Shown one piece after another: positions 1 through 7,334 of a stretch of 64,000 nt of DNA. A model generated the notes under the pieces. That model was given only the letters and a program-made list of their open reading frames with translations. It was not told where the DNA came from and made no database searches. How positions within the stretch are numbered: position 1 is the stretch's first letter; every line of letters begins with the position of its first letter. A program made the translations under genes and the position numbers. The stretch is from Shewanella halifaxensis HAW-EB4 (lineage in GTDB: Bacteria; Pseudomonadota; Gammaproteobacteria; Enterobacterales; Shewanellaceae): assembly GCF_000019185.1 (NCBI RefSeq), contig NC_010334.1, positions 4,836,001-4,900,000 on the forward strand, in the 5' to 3' direction.

Positions 1-320
1 GTAAAGAAACTCTTACTGCGCTTGATGGTTTCGAATGTAAACAGAATGGGCAACAACACTTTTTCTTGGGCGGTTAAATCGGGATATTTGTTAATAAATA
101 TTGGTAAGTGGTTAGAGGTCGCGCTGCGTAAAAAAAGACAAACCAAAACATCCTCTTTACGCTCAAAAAACTTATACAGTGTGCCAGTGGAACATCCCAC
201 CTCTTTCGCAAGTTGCGAGAACTTAAATGACACGATGCCTTGCGACTCAATGAGCCGTTCTGCGGCGTCGAGTATCTGGTTGCAGCGCATCATGGGCAAC
301 GTTTCAGTGGGACATTTCAT
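1..320 (-). CDS. TetR-family transcriptional regulator (3' end outside window)
   Basis: Reading the minus strand from an ATG at 320 gives 106 codons without a stop before the window edge, so only the N-terminal half is visible. Residues about 13-60 form a TetR-type helix-turn-helix: a helix with ILDAAERLIESQG, then FSQLAKEVGCSTGTLYKFF, the usual TetR recognition helix, followed by ERKEDVL. The ligand-binding C-terminal domain is missing. The gene is divergent from the flavin reductase operon starting at 665 and the two share a 344-bp promoter region with a long inverted repeat, so this regulator is a natural candidate for controlling that operon. No ligand can be deduced. The TetR assignment is strong; the target is inference. 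Confidence 0.85.
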   Translation of the reverse strand, partial: MKCPTETLPMMRCNQILDAAERLIESQGIVSFKFSQLAKEVGCSTGTLYKFFERKEDVLVCLFLRSATSNHLPIFINKYPDLTAQEKVLLPILFTFETIKRSKSFF

Positions 321-539
321 CTATAACCAACCTGTTTATCGAGTTAAACCGATTATGCGCTTTTAACAATTGTCGATTATAGATACCTCTTTCTTAATCG
401 GGATTCACTTCACGCTAATACCACTTTATTAGTAGGCTTTGTGAGTTACGTCATACAAACATTACGGACATAACTTTTAACTCCATATCGAATCCGTTCA
501 CATTTAGAAACACTGTAAAACATCGCAAATTTTGAGAGA

Positions 540-573
540 AAATTTATTCGAGAGCTGCCTCACGAATAAATTT
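540..573. promoter_or_regulatory. Long inverted repeat, probable operator
   Basis: AAATTTATTCG at 540-550 is repeated inverted as CGAATAAATTT at 563-573, a perfect 11-bp palindrome with a 12-bp spacer; inside the spacer GAG and CTC continue the symmetry. The core TTATTCG-N12-CGAATAA recurs upstream of the cupin gene at 5108-5133 in the same position relative to a CRP-like site. The size and symmetry suit a dimeric regulator; the adjacent TetR protein is the simplest candidate. Confidence 0.6.
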
Positions 574-590
574 GTCACTGAAAAAATGGC

Positions 591-604
591 GTGACTTAGT
601 TCAC
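591..604. promoter_or_regulatory. CRP-like binding site
   Basis: GTGA-CTTAGT-TCAC matches the GTGA-N6-TCAC core of a CRP site. It lies 18 bp after the long inverted repeat and about 60 bp before the reductase start. In Shewanella, CRP is the main activator of anaerobic respiratory genes, which fits the downstream operon. Binding is inferred from the motif only. Confidence 0.5.
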
Positions 605-664
605 CTTTAGCAACTGAACTTGCGTTTATCGTTACCTCATTCCCTGATTGAGGATTACGAGAAA

Positions 665-2176
665 ATGCAAGGTAGAAGAAACTTTTTAAAACTGAGTGCT
701 GGTGCTGCCGTAGGTAGTTTAGCGGCAACATTACCCGGTACCGTACAAGCTAAAACCTGTGGCGAAATTAACTGGGACGAAAGCGTAGACGTGATTGTTG
801 TCGGCTCTGGCTTTGCAGGTCTTTCTGCTGCTGTAAATGCTAAACGCCAAGGCCTAGGTTCAGTACTTGTTTTAGAAAAGATGCAAGTGATCGGTGGTAA
901 CTCAGCCATTAACGGCGGCTGGTTAGCGATCCCTAAGAATCCTATCCAGTTGGCTCAAGGCGTGAATGACGACTCTCCAGAAGAGTTAGTCAAAGATCAG
1001 ATCATCTCTGGCCGTGGCATGCAAAACGAACCTGCGCTACGCCAGATCGCTAACCGCTCTCTAGATGCTTACCATCTTTGTATCGATACCGGCGTTAAAT
1101 TTCGTGACGGTTTTAATATCCAAGTGGGCGGTCACAACAAGGCGCGTGCTATTCGAACTCAACATGGTACTGGCGGCGACATCACCACCAAGTTATATGA
1201 AGCCGGTGTAAAAGAGGGCGTTGATTACCGTCTACAGCACTACATCGAAGACTTCATCATGGACGGTCAGAAAATCGTCGGCGTTAAGGTTCGTAAGAAC
1301 TACCGCTTCCCCGATCTAAAAACCGGCACCACTATCTTTGTTAAAGCCAACAAGGCCGTTGTACTCGCTAATGGCGGCTTCGCTCGCAACATGAAGCTAC
1401 GTGAAGCGGTTGATCCATCACTCGACCCAACACTCGATTGCACCAATGCGATGGGAGCGACAGGTGAAGTCACTCTAACGGCGATGGCATACGGCGCACT
1501 GCCTGTGCACATGAACCTTATCCAAACAGGCCACTGGGGCTCTCCAGATGAAGGCGGGTTTGGTTGGTCAAACGCCTTGCTATCTATCGGCTGGCACCAG
1601 GGTGTTGCTATCAGCGTGCTAAACGGTAAGCGTTTTATGGACGAGCGTGCTGACCGTAAGACCTGCTCTGAAGCCATTATGAAAAACCGTAACGCCGACG
1701 GCAGCCCAGCTTACCCAGTGGTGTTCTTCAACTATAACAACTATGCCAACGATGACCGTGTTGTTCGCGCACTGCGCGACAAGATGGCTTGGAAGGTCGA
1801 CTCACTAGATGAGATCGCGGCTAAGTTCGATATTCCAGCTGCTGAACTTAAGCGCAGTATTGTTGAATACAACAAGCACGTTAGCGACCGTAAAGATCCG
1901 CTATTCAAGCGCAAGATGGATACGGCAGAAACGCTAACGGGTCCATTTGTAGTGTCACGCATCTGGCCAAAAGTGCATTACTGCATGGGCGGTCTGAAAA
2001 CCGATTTAGGCGCTCGCGTAATTGATGGTCGCTCTATGGAGCCGATCAAAAACCTATACGCCATTGGTGAAGTGACAGGTGGTATCCACGGTGAAGCGCG
2101 TTTGAGCTCGACATCCTGCCTAGAGTGTCTAGCCATGGGCATCATCGTGTCTGAAACCATCAAAGCCGATCTATAA
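665..2176 (+). CDS. Tat-exported FAD-dependent reductase (fumarate reductase/flavocytochrome c flavoprotein family)
   Basis: A 503-residue protein. The chosen ATG at 665 begins with a twin-arginine signal (RRNFLK, then a hydrophobic stretch ending near VQA), so it acts in the periplasm. Residues about 40-75 hold the FAD dinucleotide-binding fold (VIVVGSGFAGLSAA). By comparison with Shewanella FccA the catalytic set is present: His about 290, the proton-donor Arg about 331 in ADRKTCS, His about 438 in VHYCMGG, and Arg about 479 in GEARLSS. The FccA heme domain is absent and is supplied by the tetraheme cytochrome gene 11 bp downstream. The family reduces C=C bonds of fumarate, urocanate, methacrylate, acrylate or cinnamate-type acids; the substrate here is unknown. 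The context with a DMSP-lyase-like cupin makes acrylate one hypothesis. Confidence 0.87.
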   Translation: MQGRRNFLKLSAGAAVGSLAATLPGTVQAKTCGEINWDESVDVIVVGSGFAGLSAAVNAKRQGLGSVLVLEKMQVIGGNSAINGGWLAIPKNPIQLAQGVNDDSPEELVKDQIISGRGMQNEPALRQIANRSLDAYHLCIDTGVKFRDGFNIQVGGHNKARAIRTQHGTGGDITTKLYEAGVKEGVDYRLQHYIEDFIMDGQKIVGVKVRKNYRFPDLKTGTTIFVKANKAVVLANGGFARNMKLREAVDPSLDPTLDCTNAMGATGEVTLTAMAYGALPVHMNLIQTGHWGSPDEGGFGWSNALLSIGWHQGVAISVLNGKRFMDERADRKTCSEAIMKNRNADGSPAYPVVFFNYNNYANDDRVVRALRDKMAWKVDSLDEIAAKFDIPAAELKRSIVEYNKHVSDRKDPLFKRKMDTAETLTGPFVVSRIWPKVHYCMGGLKTDLGARVIDGRSMEPIKNLYAIGEVTGGIHGEARLSSTSCLECLAMGIIVSETIKADL

Positions 2177-2187
2177 GGAGCCGTCAA

Positions 2188-2556
2188 ATGAACAAGTTAT
2201 TACTAAGCGCACTACTTGGCCTTGCTCTATCTAGCAACGTGATGGCTGGCGAGCTAGTGAAGATGAAAGGCAAGACCGAAGGACGGGTAAACCACGAATT
2301 TATCTACCAAGATGGCTGCCAAACCTGCCACCAAGGTTCGGGGAAGAAAAACGCAACTGACGCTGCCTGTGTTGAATGTCATGGCGACATCAACAGCATC
2401 CCAGTAGATGAAAGCAAACTGGCTATTCCAGAAGCGCATCCTCACAAGTCACTGCATTACAACCAAGGTGCAAGCTGCCTAGCATGTCATGCCGAGCACG
2501 AGAAGAAAGCACCAGTTTGTACAGAGTGCCACCGTACTTGGTTTGAAGAGATGTAA
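2188..2556 (+). CDS. Periplasmic tetraheme cytochrome c, electron donor to the reductase
   Basis: A 122-residue protein with a Sec signal peptide ending near VMAGEL. Four CxxCH heme-binding motifs are visible: CQTCH, CVECH, CLACH and CTECH, with additional histidines that can act as distal ligands. The size and heme number match the cytochrome domain of flavocytochrome c. It starts 11 bp after the flavoprotein stop behind AAGGAG, so the two are co-transcribed. The likely role is to carry electrons from the membrane quinol dehydrogenase (CymA in Shewanella) to the flavoprotein. The split arrangement resembles methacrylate reductase systems rather than fused FccA. Confidence 0.9.
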   Translation: MNKLLLSALLGLALSSNVMAGELVKMKGKTEGRVNHEFIYQDGCQTCHQGSGKKNATDAACVECHGDINSIPVDESKLAIPEAHPHKSLHYNQGASCLACHAEHEKKAPVCTECHRTWFEEM

Positions 2557-2603
2557 TTTGACTGATTAATTTACAAATCTAAAAATAGAAATAGGGAATG
2601 ATG

Positions 2604-3743
2604 ATGAAAAATACCACTAAATTTATGTTGTCGATGGTGGCTACAGCAATCGCACTTTCAGGCTCAACAGCATTTGCTGCAGAGCAAACTGAAGATGGCA
2701 TTAAGCTGGGCGGCGCAGTGCGAGTTAACTACGCTTACCGTGACTATGACGAAGCCAATAAAGATAAAGGCGGTGACTTTTACTTTGATATGGCAGCAAT
2801 CAAGTTTGATGGCAAGCATGGTGATTGGGGTCTATCGGCTGAGTATCGCTTTACCTCGGGCACTAACTACATAAAATACGGTTACGCTTACTACGATGTC
2901 GATCCTGATTGGCAATTACAAGTGGGTATCAACAAGGTGCCATTTGGTAACCCGGACTTCATCTCAAACAGTTACTGGTTTGGCATTCCTTATTACTTAG
3001 GTTTTGAAGATGATCATGACACAGGTATCAAGGCTGTTTACGAAAAAAATGGCTGGCATACCGATTTAGCTTTCTATAAGAGTGCTGAATACGGCCCATC
3101 TGAAAACAAACGTTATTCGACTGATATCTACAGTGGCACAATTGCGGCGAGTGGTATCACTTACTACAACGAAGAAACGAACCAGTTCAACCTGCGTCAG
3201 ACTTACACAGCAGAGCATGAAGGCGGTCAAACGACTCTTGGTGGCTCAGCACAATATGGTCAGATCTATAACAGCAATACAGGTAACAATGGTGATCGTT
3301 ATGCAGTCGCGCTGCACTTAGACAGCAGCTACAAAGGCTGGAATCTGCAGCTACAAGCGATGCAGTATGAGTACGATGCCGCTGACGCTGTTGATGCTAA
3401 CAAGATCGCCGTATCTGTTGTGAGCTGGCAGTATGAAATCGCCTCTAAAGGCCAATCTTATAGCGCTAACATCGCAAAGACATTCGCTACCGATTGGGGC
3501 AGCGTGAAGTGCTACAACGACTTCGGTCTGATGACACCCGATGTTGATGATTCTAGCTACGATAACAGTATGCAAAACGTGACAGGTTGTGCAATTTCGG
3601 CAGGCCCAACTTACACCATGGTCGATTTCGTGATGGGTAAGAACATGACCTTCTCTACCGCTAACAACGACCATGTGGGTCTACCAGAGATGGGCGACAG
3701 CTGGGACAAGCGCGTTAACATTAACTTCGGTTACTACTTCTAA
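2604..3743 (+). CDS. Outer membrane porin-like beta-barrel protein
   Basis: About 379 residues with a signal peptide ending at AFAAEQ and a mature part of alternating amphipathic strands, ending in the aromatic C-terminal residue (GYYF) typical of outer membrane barrels recognised by Bam. Three ATG codons occur in a row (2598, 2601, 2604); the AGGGA at 2593-2597 is best spaced for 2604. It follows the cytochrome gene by about 45 bp in the same direction, so it is probably the last gene of the reductase operon and lets the acceptor molecule enter the periplasm. No specific porin family or substrate is recognised. Confidence 0.75.
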   Translation: MKNTTKFMLSMVATAIALSGSTAFAAEQTEDGIKLGGAVRVNYAYRDYDEANKDKGGDFYFDMAAIKFDGKHGDWGLSAEYRFTSGTNYIKYGYAYYDVDPDWQLQVGINKVPFGNPDFISNSYWFGIPYYLGFEDDHDTGIKAVYEKNGWHTDLAFYKSAEYGPSENKRYSTDIYSGTIAASGITYYNEETNQFNLRQTYTAEHEGGQTTLGGSAQYGQIYNSNTGNNGDRYAVALHLDSSYKGWNLQLQAMQYEYDAADAVDANKIAVSVVSWQYEIASKGQSYSANIAKTFATDWGSVKCYNDFGLMTPDVDDSSYDNSMQNVTGCAISAGPTYTMVDFVMGKNMTFSTANNDHVGLPEMGDSWDKRVNINFGYYF

Positions 3744-3847
3744 TAGCTGCTGAACTTTCAGCTATTATGTTAGCGCTTGCCAATGTTCCAAGCACAGGAG
3801 CATGCAAGGCTCATTAGCAAGCCTGACAAGGTTAACTCACGTTACCG

Positions 3848-3880
3848 ACAGAAGCGAAGCTGCTCTCACTTCGCTTCTGT
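3848..3880. repeat. Perfect 12-bp inverted repeat in an intergenic region
   Basis: ACAGAAGCGAAG at 3848-3859 is followed after 9 bp by its exact inverse, CTTCGCTTCTGT. No T-run follows, so it is not a canonical terminator. It could be a processing hairpin or the remnant of a dispersed palindromic repeat. A weaker hairpin (AATAGCTG/CAGCTATT, 3742-3766) overlaps the porin stop codon. Confidence 0.5.
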
Positions 3881-3957
3881 TACCCCTGCAAGCTTTAGAT
3901 TCTCCCAACAATTGGACTAGGCACAGTATCCCTGCTTACTGCGCCGCAATGGATCGC

Positions 3958-3992
3958 GCCCTTTCTATACCAAATAGTAATAGGGCTTTTTT
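3958..3992 (+). terminator. Probable Rho-independent terminator
   Basis: GCCCT at 3958-3962 pairs with AGGGC at 3982-3986, with an inner CTAT/ATAG pair, and is followed directly by six T residues. It sits between the porin operon and the DcaP-like gene, ending 23 bp before that start codon, so it either ends the upstream transcript or attenuates the downstream gene. Confidence 0.55.
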
Positions 3993-4015
3993 ACTCTTCC
4001 CTACAAGAAATAACT

Positions 4016-5089
4016 ATGAAACCGATGACTAAAGTCTCTATCTGTATCTATTTAATTGGCACTGTTTCGCAGTCATCCATGGCAAGTGAATACCATTTCG
4101 GTGGATTCCTAAAAGCCAATGCCCGCTATGTAGATGGCAACATTGCCTTTCAAGATAGCTGGACCGGTGGCGGCAGTGTCACTGACTCTGCAAAAAGAAG
4201 CCAATTTAGCGCCGCCGAAAGCCGCTTCAATGCCGGTATCACTCATGGTGATGTGTATGGCTTTGCAGAGATCGATTTCTCAGGCTCGGCTCAAGGTAAT
4301 CCAGCTTTTTCTAACTCCTATAGTCCACGCTTAAGACATGCCTATATCAACTACCAAGACTTCACCGTAGGCCAAACTTGGTCGACCATGGTTAACACCA
4401 GTGCCTTTGCCGAAACGGCAGATTTAGGTGGTCCCTTAGTTGGCCAGGCCATGGTACGCCAAGCACTAGTACGCTACAGCACTGAGAGTTGGCAGTTTGC
4501 GCTAGAAAACCCTTACACCTACGGCACTCAGGCTGGTAGTACAAATGCCGATAAAAAGTGGGTCGATACCAGCAATGATTATGTCCCCGACGCAGTAATC
4601 CGTTTCAATCAAAAAGGCGACTGGGGCAATGTATCTGTAGCAAGTTTACTGCGATATTTAGACCCACAAGGTACAGCACAGTTTGGTGCTGGTGTCTCAC
4701 TCGCTGCCAAGCTAAAAACCGTTGGTAAAGACGATATTCGCCTGCAACTTCACTACGGCAACCTAGGCCGCTATGTGGGAACCGATGCGGCTAGAGATAT
4801 GGTTAGTGGCGAAATAGAAACCACCACCTCGGCCATGTTTGCTTATCGCCACTTCTGGACAGAGCGTACACGTTCGAGCCTTTTCTACGGCCACACTATC
4901 ACCGAACAGGAGCAGTCAAACCGCTTTCATGCAGGGGTGAATCTGTTCACCAACCTCACACCGGCATTAGAACTTGGTTTTGAAATCGGTCGTTACCAGA
5001 TTGATGATGGACTGAGCCCCTATGAAGATATCCCGGCACCGCAGGGCGCCTCAAATTACGCCCAGATGAGTTTGCAATTTCATATTTAA
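4016..5089 (+). CDS. DcaP-like outer membrane channel
   Basis: A 357-residue protein with a signal peptide cleaved near SSMASEY. The mature N-terminus (FGGFLKANARYVDG, then WTGGGS) and the later GQTWSTMV segment resemble the DcaP family of trimeric porins, which in Acinetobacter carry dicarboxylic acids and other small anionic molecules. The C-terminus ends in an aromatic-rich strand (MSLQFHI). It lies between the reductase operon and the cupin gene, so it may serve uptake of the same substrate. The family call rests on recognition of the N-terminal motif; substrate is inference. Confidence 0.65.
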   Translation: MKPMTKVSICIYLIGTVSQSSMASEYHFGGFLKANARYVDGNIAFQDSWTGGGSVTDSAKRSQFSAAESRFNAGITHGDVYGFAEIDFSGSAQGNPAFSNSYSPRLRHAYINYQDFTVGQTWSTMVNTSAFAETADLGGPLVGQAMVRQALVRYSTESWQFALENPYTYGTQAGSTNADKKWVDTSNDYVPDAVIRFNQKGDWGNVSVASLLRYLDPQGTAQFGAGVSLAAKLKTVGKDDIRLQLHYGNLGRYVGTDAARDMVSGEIETTTSAMFAYRHFWTERTRSSLFYGHTITEQEQSNRFHAGVNLFTNLTPALELGFEIGRYQIDDGLSPYEDIPAPQGASNYAQMSLQFHI

Positions 5090-5107
5090 AAAACAGTAAA
5101 GGAAAGA

Positions 5108-5133
5108 TTATTCGCGACTTGGCTCACGAATAA
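5108..5133. promoter_or_regulatory. Second copy of the long inverted repeat operator
   Basis: TTATTCG at 5108-5114 and CGAATAA at 5127-5133 with a 12-bp spacer, the same core and spacing as the repeat at 544-569. The inner GA/TC pair is also conserved. This copy lies about 130 bp upstream of the cupin start. Confidence 0.6.
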
Positions 5134-5154
5134 GTTTGCTGCTTAAAATGCTGC

Positions 5155-5168
5155 GTGATCCAATTCAA
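5155..5168. promoter_or_regulatory. CRP-like binding site upstream of the cupin gene
   Basis: GTGA-TCCAAT-TCAA, one mismatch from the GTGA-N6-TCAC core. It follows the inverted repeat by 21 bp, close to the 21-bp gap between the same two elements in front of the reductase operon. The conserved arrangement supports both elements being functional. Confidence 0.45.
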
Positions 5169-5265
5169 CTTTACGCAGCAATTATCACTTTATTGTTAGT
5201 TCAAGCCCGTTAAAACGAGCACAATATCGCAGCTTTGGCTGCATCAGCTAAAAAACAGGATGAGA

Positions 5266-6009
5266 ATGATGAAATTAAAAATGATGTTCGGCATTGCCGC
5301 GCTAACCTCTACAGCCGCTTTTGCCCAAGGTCCACAGTGTGATCATGCTCAGCTGCCATACCAGCAGATGACACCAGTCCCATATGACAGCACACCATAT
5401 TCACCACAAGACACTATGCCTGAGCAGTGTAGCAACCCAGAAGTTGAAGCGTATATCGCAGCATGGGAAGCAGGTGAAATTGATTTCACGACTATCCAAG
5501 CTAACGACAGCATCGCTAAAGATCAGCAATTCTGTAAGTCATTAGATGACGACGGCAACGTACTAGAAATTCAAGACTGTGATAAATCAAAATCACCAGT
5601 TGGTTATATCTGGAAAGAGCTTTCAGATAGCCCAGTGGTTATTGGTATTACAGACGGTGGCAAATCTGACCACGCACCACACTTCCATGGCCAGCCTGAG
5701 TGTTACTACGTAGTAAACGGTGAAGGCCAAACTCTTGCCGATAACCAGTTCAAGAAGCTAGGCACAGGTCAGTACTTCTACATTCCTGGTGCCACTATCC
5801 ACAATACGCCTATCATGTCTGACAAAGGCCTAGGTGTAATGTACTGGTACCCGAACAATGCACATTTTAACGGTTTTAAGTACTACTGGCGTAAAGACGT
5901 TAAGAACCTACGCGTAGCGGAAGAAGCATTCGACCGTGTTGATGAGATCCGTAAGCGTGACCTAAACCTAGGCCCATATGGCACTAACGAAGCTATCTTC
6001 AAGAAATAA
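5266..6009 (+). CDS. Periplasmic cupin protein, possible DMSP-lyase-like enzyme
   Basis: A 247-residue protein with a signal peptide ending at AFAQG. ATG codons occur at 5260, 5266 and 5269; AGGA at 5257-5260 favours 5266 or 5269. Residues about 137-180 form a complete cupin fold: HFHGQPECYYVVNG gives HxHxxxE, and IPGATIHN gives the second-motif His. The metal set is therefore His139, His141, Glu145 and His179. A tyrosine stands two residues after the Glu and exactly 32 residues before the last His, the arrangement known for cupin DMSP lyases such as DddK and DddW; similar ExY sequences also occur in other cupins. Four cysteines before the cupin core could form disulfides. It shares promoter elements with the flavin reductase operon. 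The cupin call is firm; lyase activity is a hypothesis. Confidence 0.8.
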   Translation: MMKLKMMFGIAALTSTAAFAQGPQCDHAQLPYQQMTPVPYDSTPYSPQDTMPEQCSNPEVEAYIAAWEAGEIDFTTIQANDSIAKDQQFCKSLDDDGNVLEIQDCDKSKSPVGYIWKELSDSPVVIGITDGGKSDHAPHFHGQPECYYVVNGEGQTLADNQFKKLGTGQYFYIPGATIHNTPIMSDKGLGVMYWYPNNAHFNGFKYYWRKDVKNLRVAEEAFDRVDEIRKRDLNLGPYGTNEAIFKK

Positions 6010-6034
6010 AAAGTCAGCAAATTCGTTAATAAAA

Positions 6035-6054
6035 AAGGGCTCAAATGAGCCCTT
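6035..6054. terminator. Bidirectional terminator between convergent genes
   Basis: AAGGGCTC-AAAT-GAGCCCTT with an A-run on the left and T-rich sequence on the right. It separates the cupin gene (plus strand) from the BamA-like gene (minus strand). Confidence 0.8.
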
Positions 6055-6083
6055 CTTACTTTCAACTATACATTCTGCATCAA

Positions 6084-7334
6084 TTAAAACGCTTCATTGA
6101 CGTTGAAATAGAAGCCGCTATCACCATCGCCCCACGCCATATCTAATCTTAAATTCACACGCGGTTTAACCTCGAAGCGATAGCCTATGCCGCCATTAGG
6201 TAAGATTTTATTGCCATCAAACTCGCTAATATCATCGGCAATCACGCCCGCACCGCCCCAAAACACCATGCCATGACGCCCAGATAAATTCAGCCGATAC
6301 TCAACCTGGCTCATCAACATCTGTTTATCGCGATAACGTCCCGATGTATAGCCACGAAGTAGATCCCCCCCTCCCGCTTTAGAGAGCTGATCCCACGGCA
6401 CCTCACCACTGGTGAAACGTCCTCTCACCTGCCAGGCTAAGATATCTTCGCCGCGTCCGGTCTGCATATATTCGCTATACAGGGCATTGTAGACATCAAA
6501 GTCAGTCTTACTACCTAAATACTGACGGTAAAAGGTCGCATCTATCTCTAAAATCCGCCCCGACTGTGGGTTTAATACATTATCTCGACTGTCATGATTC
6601 AGTAGCAGGTTCACACCGACACTGCGGGAACTGTCATCGAGTATGTCAGTATCGACATCTGAGTCTAATAGATTAATCTTGCTAGCATCGGCGTAACTAA
6701 AATCGAAACCGATCCCCACGAAGCTAGTCGGGCTCATCCGCTGTAGCAGCATAGGGTTAACCGAGATAATCCGCTGATTAAACTCGACACGGCTCCCCTC
6801 TTGATGATTAGTATCGTAACCCACCCCATAGAAGACATCGGGAGCATCATAGACTTCGGCGTTCAGGTAGAAACGTTGATTGTCTTGATTGATAAAAGTC
6901 TTATTAGCCACCGCCACCCCCAATGCACCATTGGTCGAGGCGAGACCGTTGATCACTAAGGATGATAACTGACTGACTTCATCATCGGGGTCATATTGGT
7001 ACAAGCCCACCGCCGAGATCCCAACCCCTAAGTCCATTTCTGGGTTGTAGAAAGGGCCCGGCAAGTAACTAAAGTCGATCAATTTATCGGGATCAAATTC
7101 GCCATTGGCGCCCAGTGTTTGCAAGAAGTCCTCAAGCCAGCCTTGAGATACCTCATCATCTTGCTCTTCATCAGCAGTACCGTTGAGAGAGTCATCTTTT
7201 TCAGCGGTATTAAGAACGTCAACACCAGTAGCTACAGGCGCTTTCGCCAATATAGGAGCTGAGGTACAAACCAATACAAGCGCACATCGAGTAAACCATG
7301 AGATTAAAACGGCTCTGTTTATTCTCACGGTCAT
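6084..7334 (-). CDS. BamA/TamA-type surface antigen barrel protein without POTRA domains
   Basis: A 416-residue protein with a signal peptide ending near ILAKAP. Residues 35-80 are acidic and low in complexity; from about residue 95 to the end it looks like the Omp85/bacterial surface antigen (D15) barrel: GVGISAVGLYQYDP, an LLRGYTSGRYRDKQ segment resembling the conserved VRGF/Y region of Omp85 barrels, and the C-terminal FYFNVNEAF strand. There is no room for POTRA repeats, so it is unlikely to be a general assembly factor. Its ATG overlaps the stop of the upstream lipoprotein gene by 4 bp, which implies translational coupling in a four-gene operon. Specific role unknown. Confidence 0.75.
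   Translation of the reverse strand: MTVRINRAVLISWFTRCALVLVCTSAPILAKAPVATGVDVLNTAEKDDSLNGTADEEQDDEVSQGWLEDFLQTLGANGEFDPDKLIDFSYLPGPFYNPEMDLGVGISAVGLYQYDPDDEVSQLSSLVINGLASTNGALGVAVANKTFINQDNQRFYLNAEVYDAPDVFYGVGYDTNHQEGSRVEFNQRIISVNPMLLQRMSPTSFVGIGFDFSYADASKINLLDSDVDTDILDDSSRSVGVNLLLNHDSRDNVLNPQSGRILEIDATFYRQYLGSKTDFDVYNALYSEYMQTGRGEDILAWQVRGRFTSGEVPWDQLSKAGGGDLLRGYTSGRYRDKQMLMSQVEYRLNLSGRHGMVFWGGAGVIADDISEFDGNKILPNGGIGYRFEVKPRVNLRLDMAWGDGDSGFYFNVNEAF

Larger units (their letters stand above)
321..664. other. Divergent promoter region between the TetR gene and the reductase operon
   Basis: This 344-bp AT-rich stretch has no convincing gene. It carries the 11-bp perfect inverted repeat at 540-573 and a CRP-like palindrome at 591-604, both listed separately, and must contain the promoters of both flanking genes. 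An in-frame ATG at 620 would add 15 residues before the Tat signal of the reductase, but it has no better ribosome binding site and would bury the signal peptide. Confidence 0.6.

Noticed and set aside
22..366. Open plus-strand frame of 114 codons at the left edge
   Set aside because: It runs antisense to the TetR gene, whose helix-turn-helix is clear on the minus strand, and its translation has no recognisable features.
3802..4032. Open frame of 76 codons between the two porin genes
   Set aside because: It runs through a perfect hairpin and a terminator and overlaps the next start; the translation has no protein-like pattern and no ribosome site.
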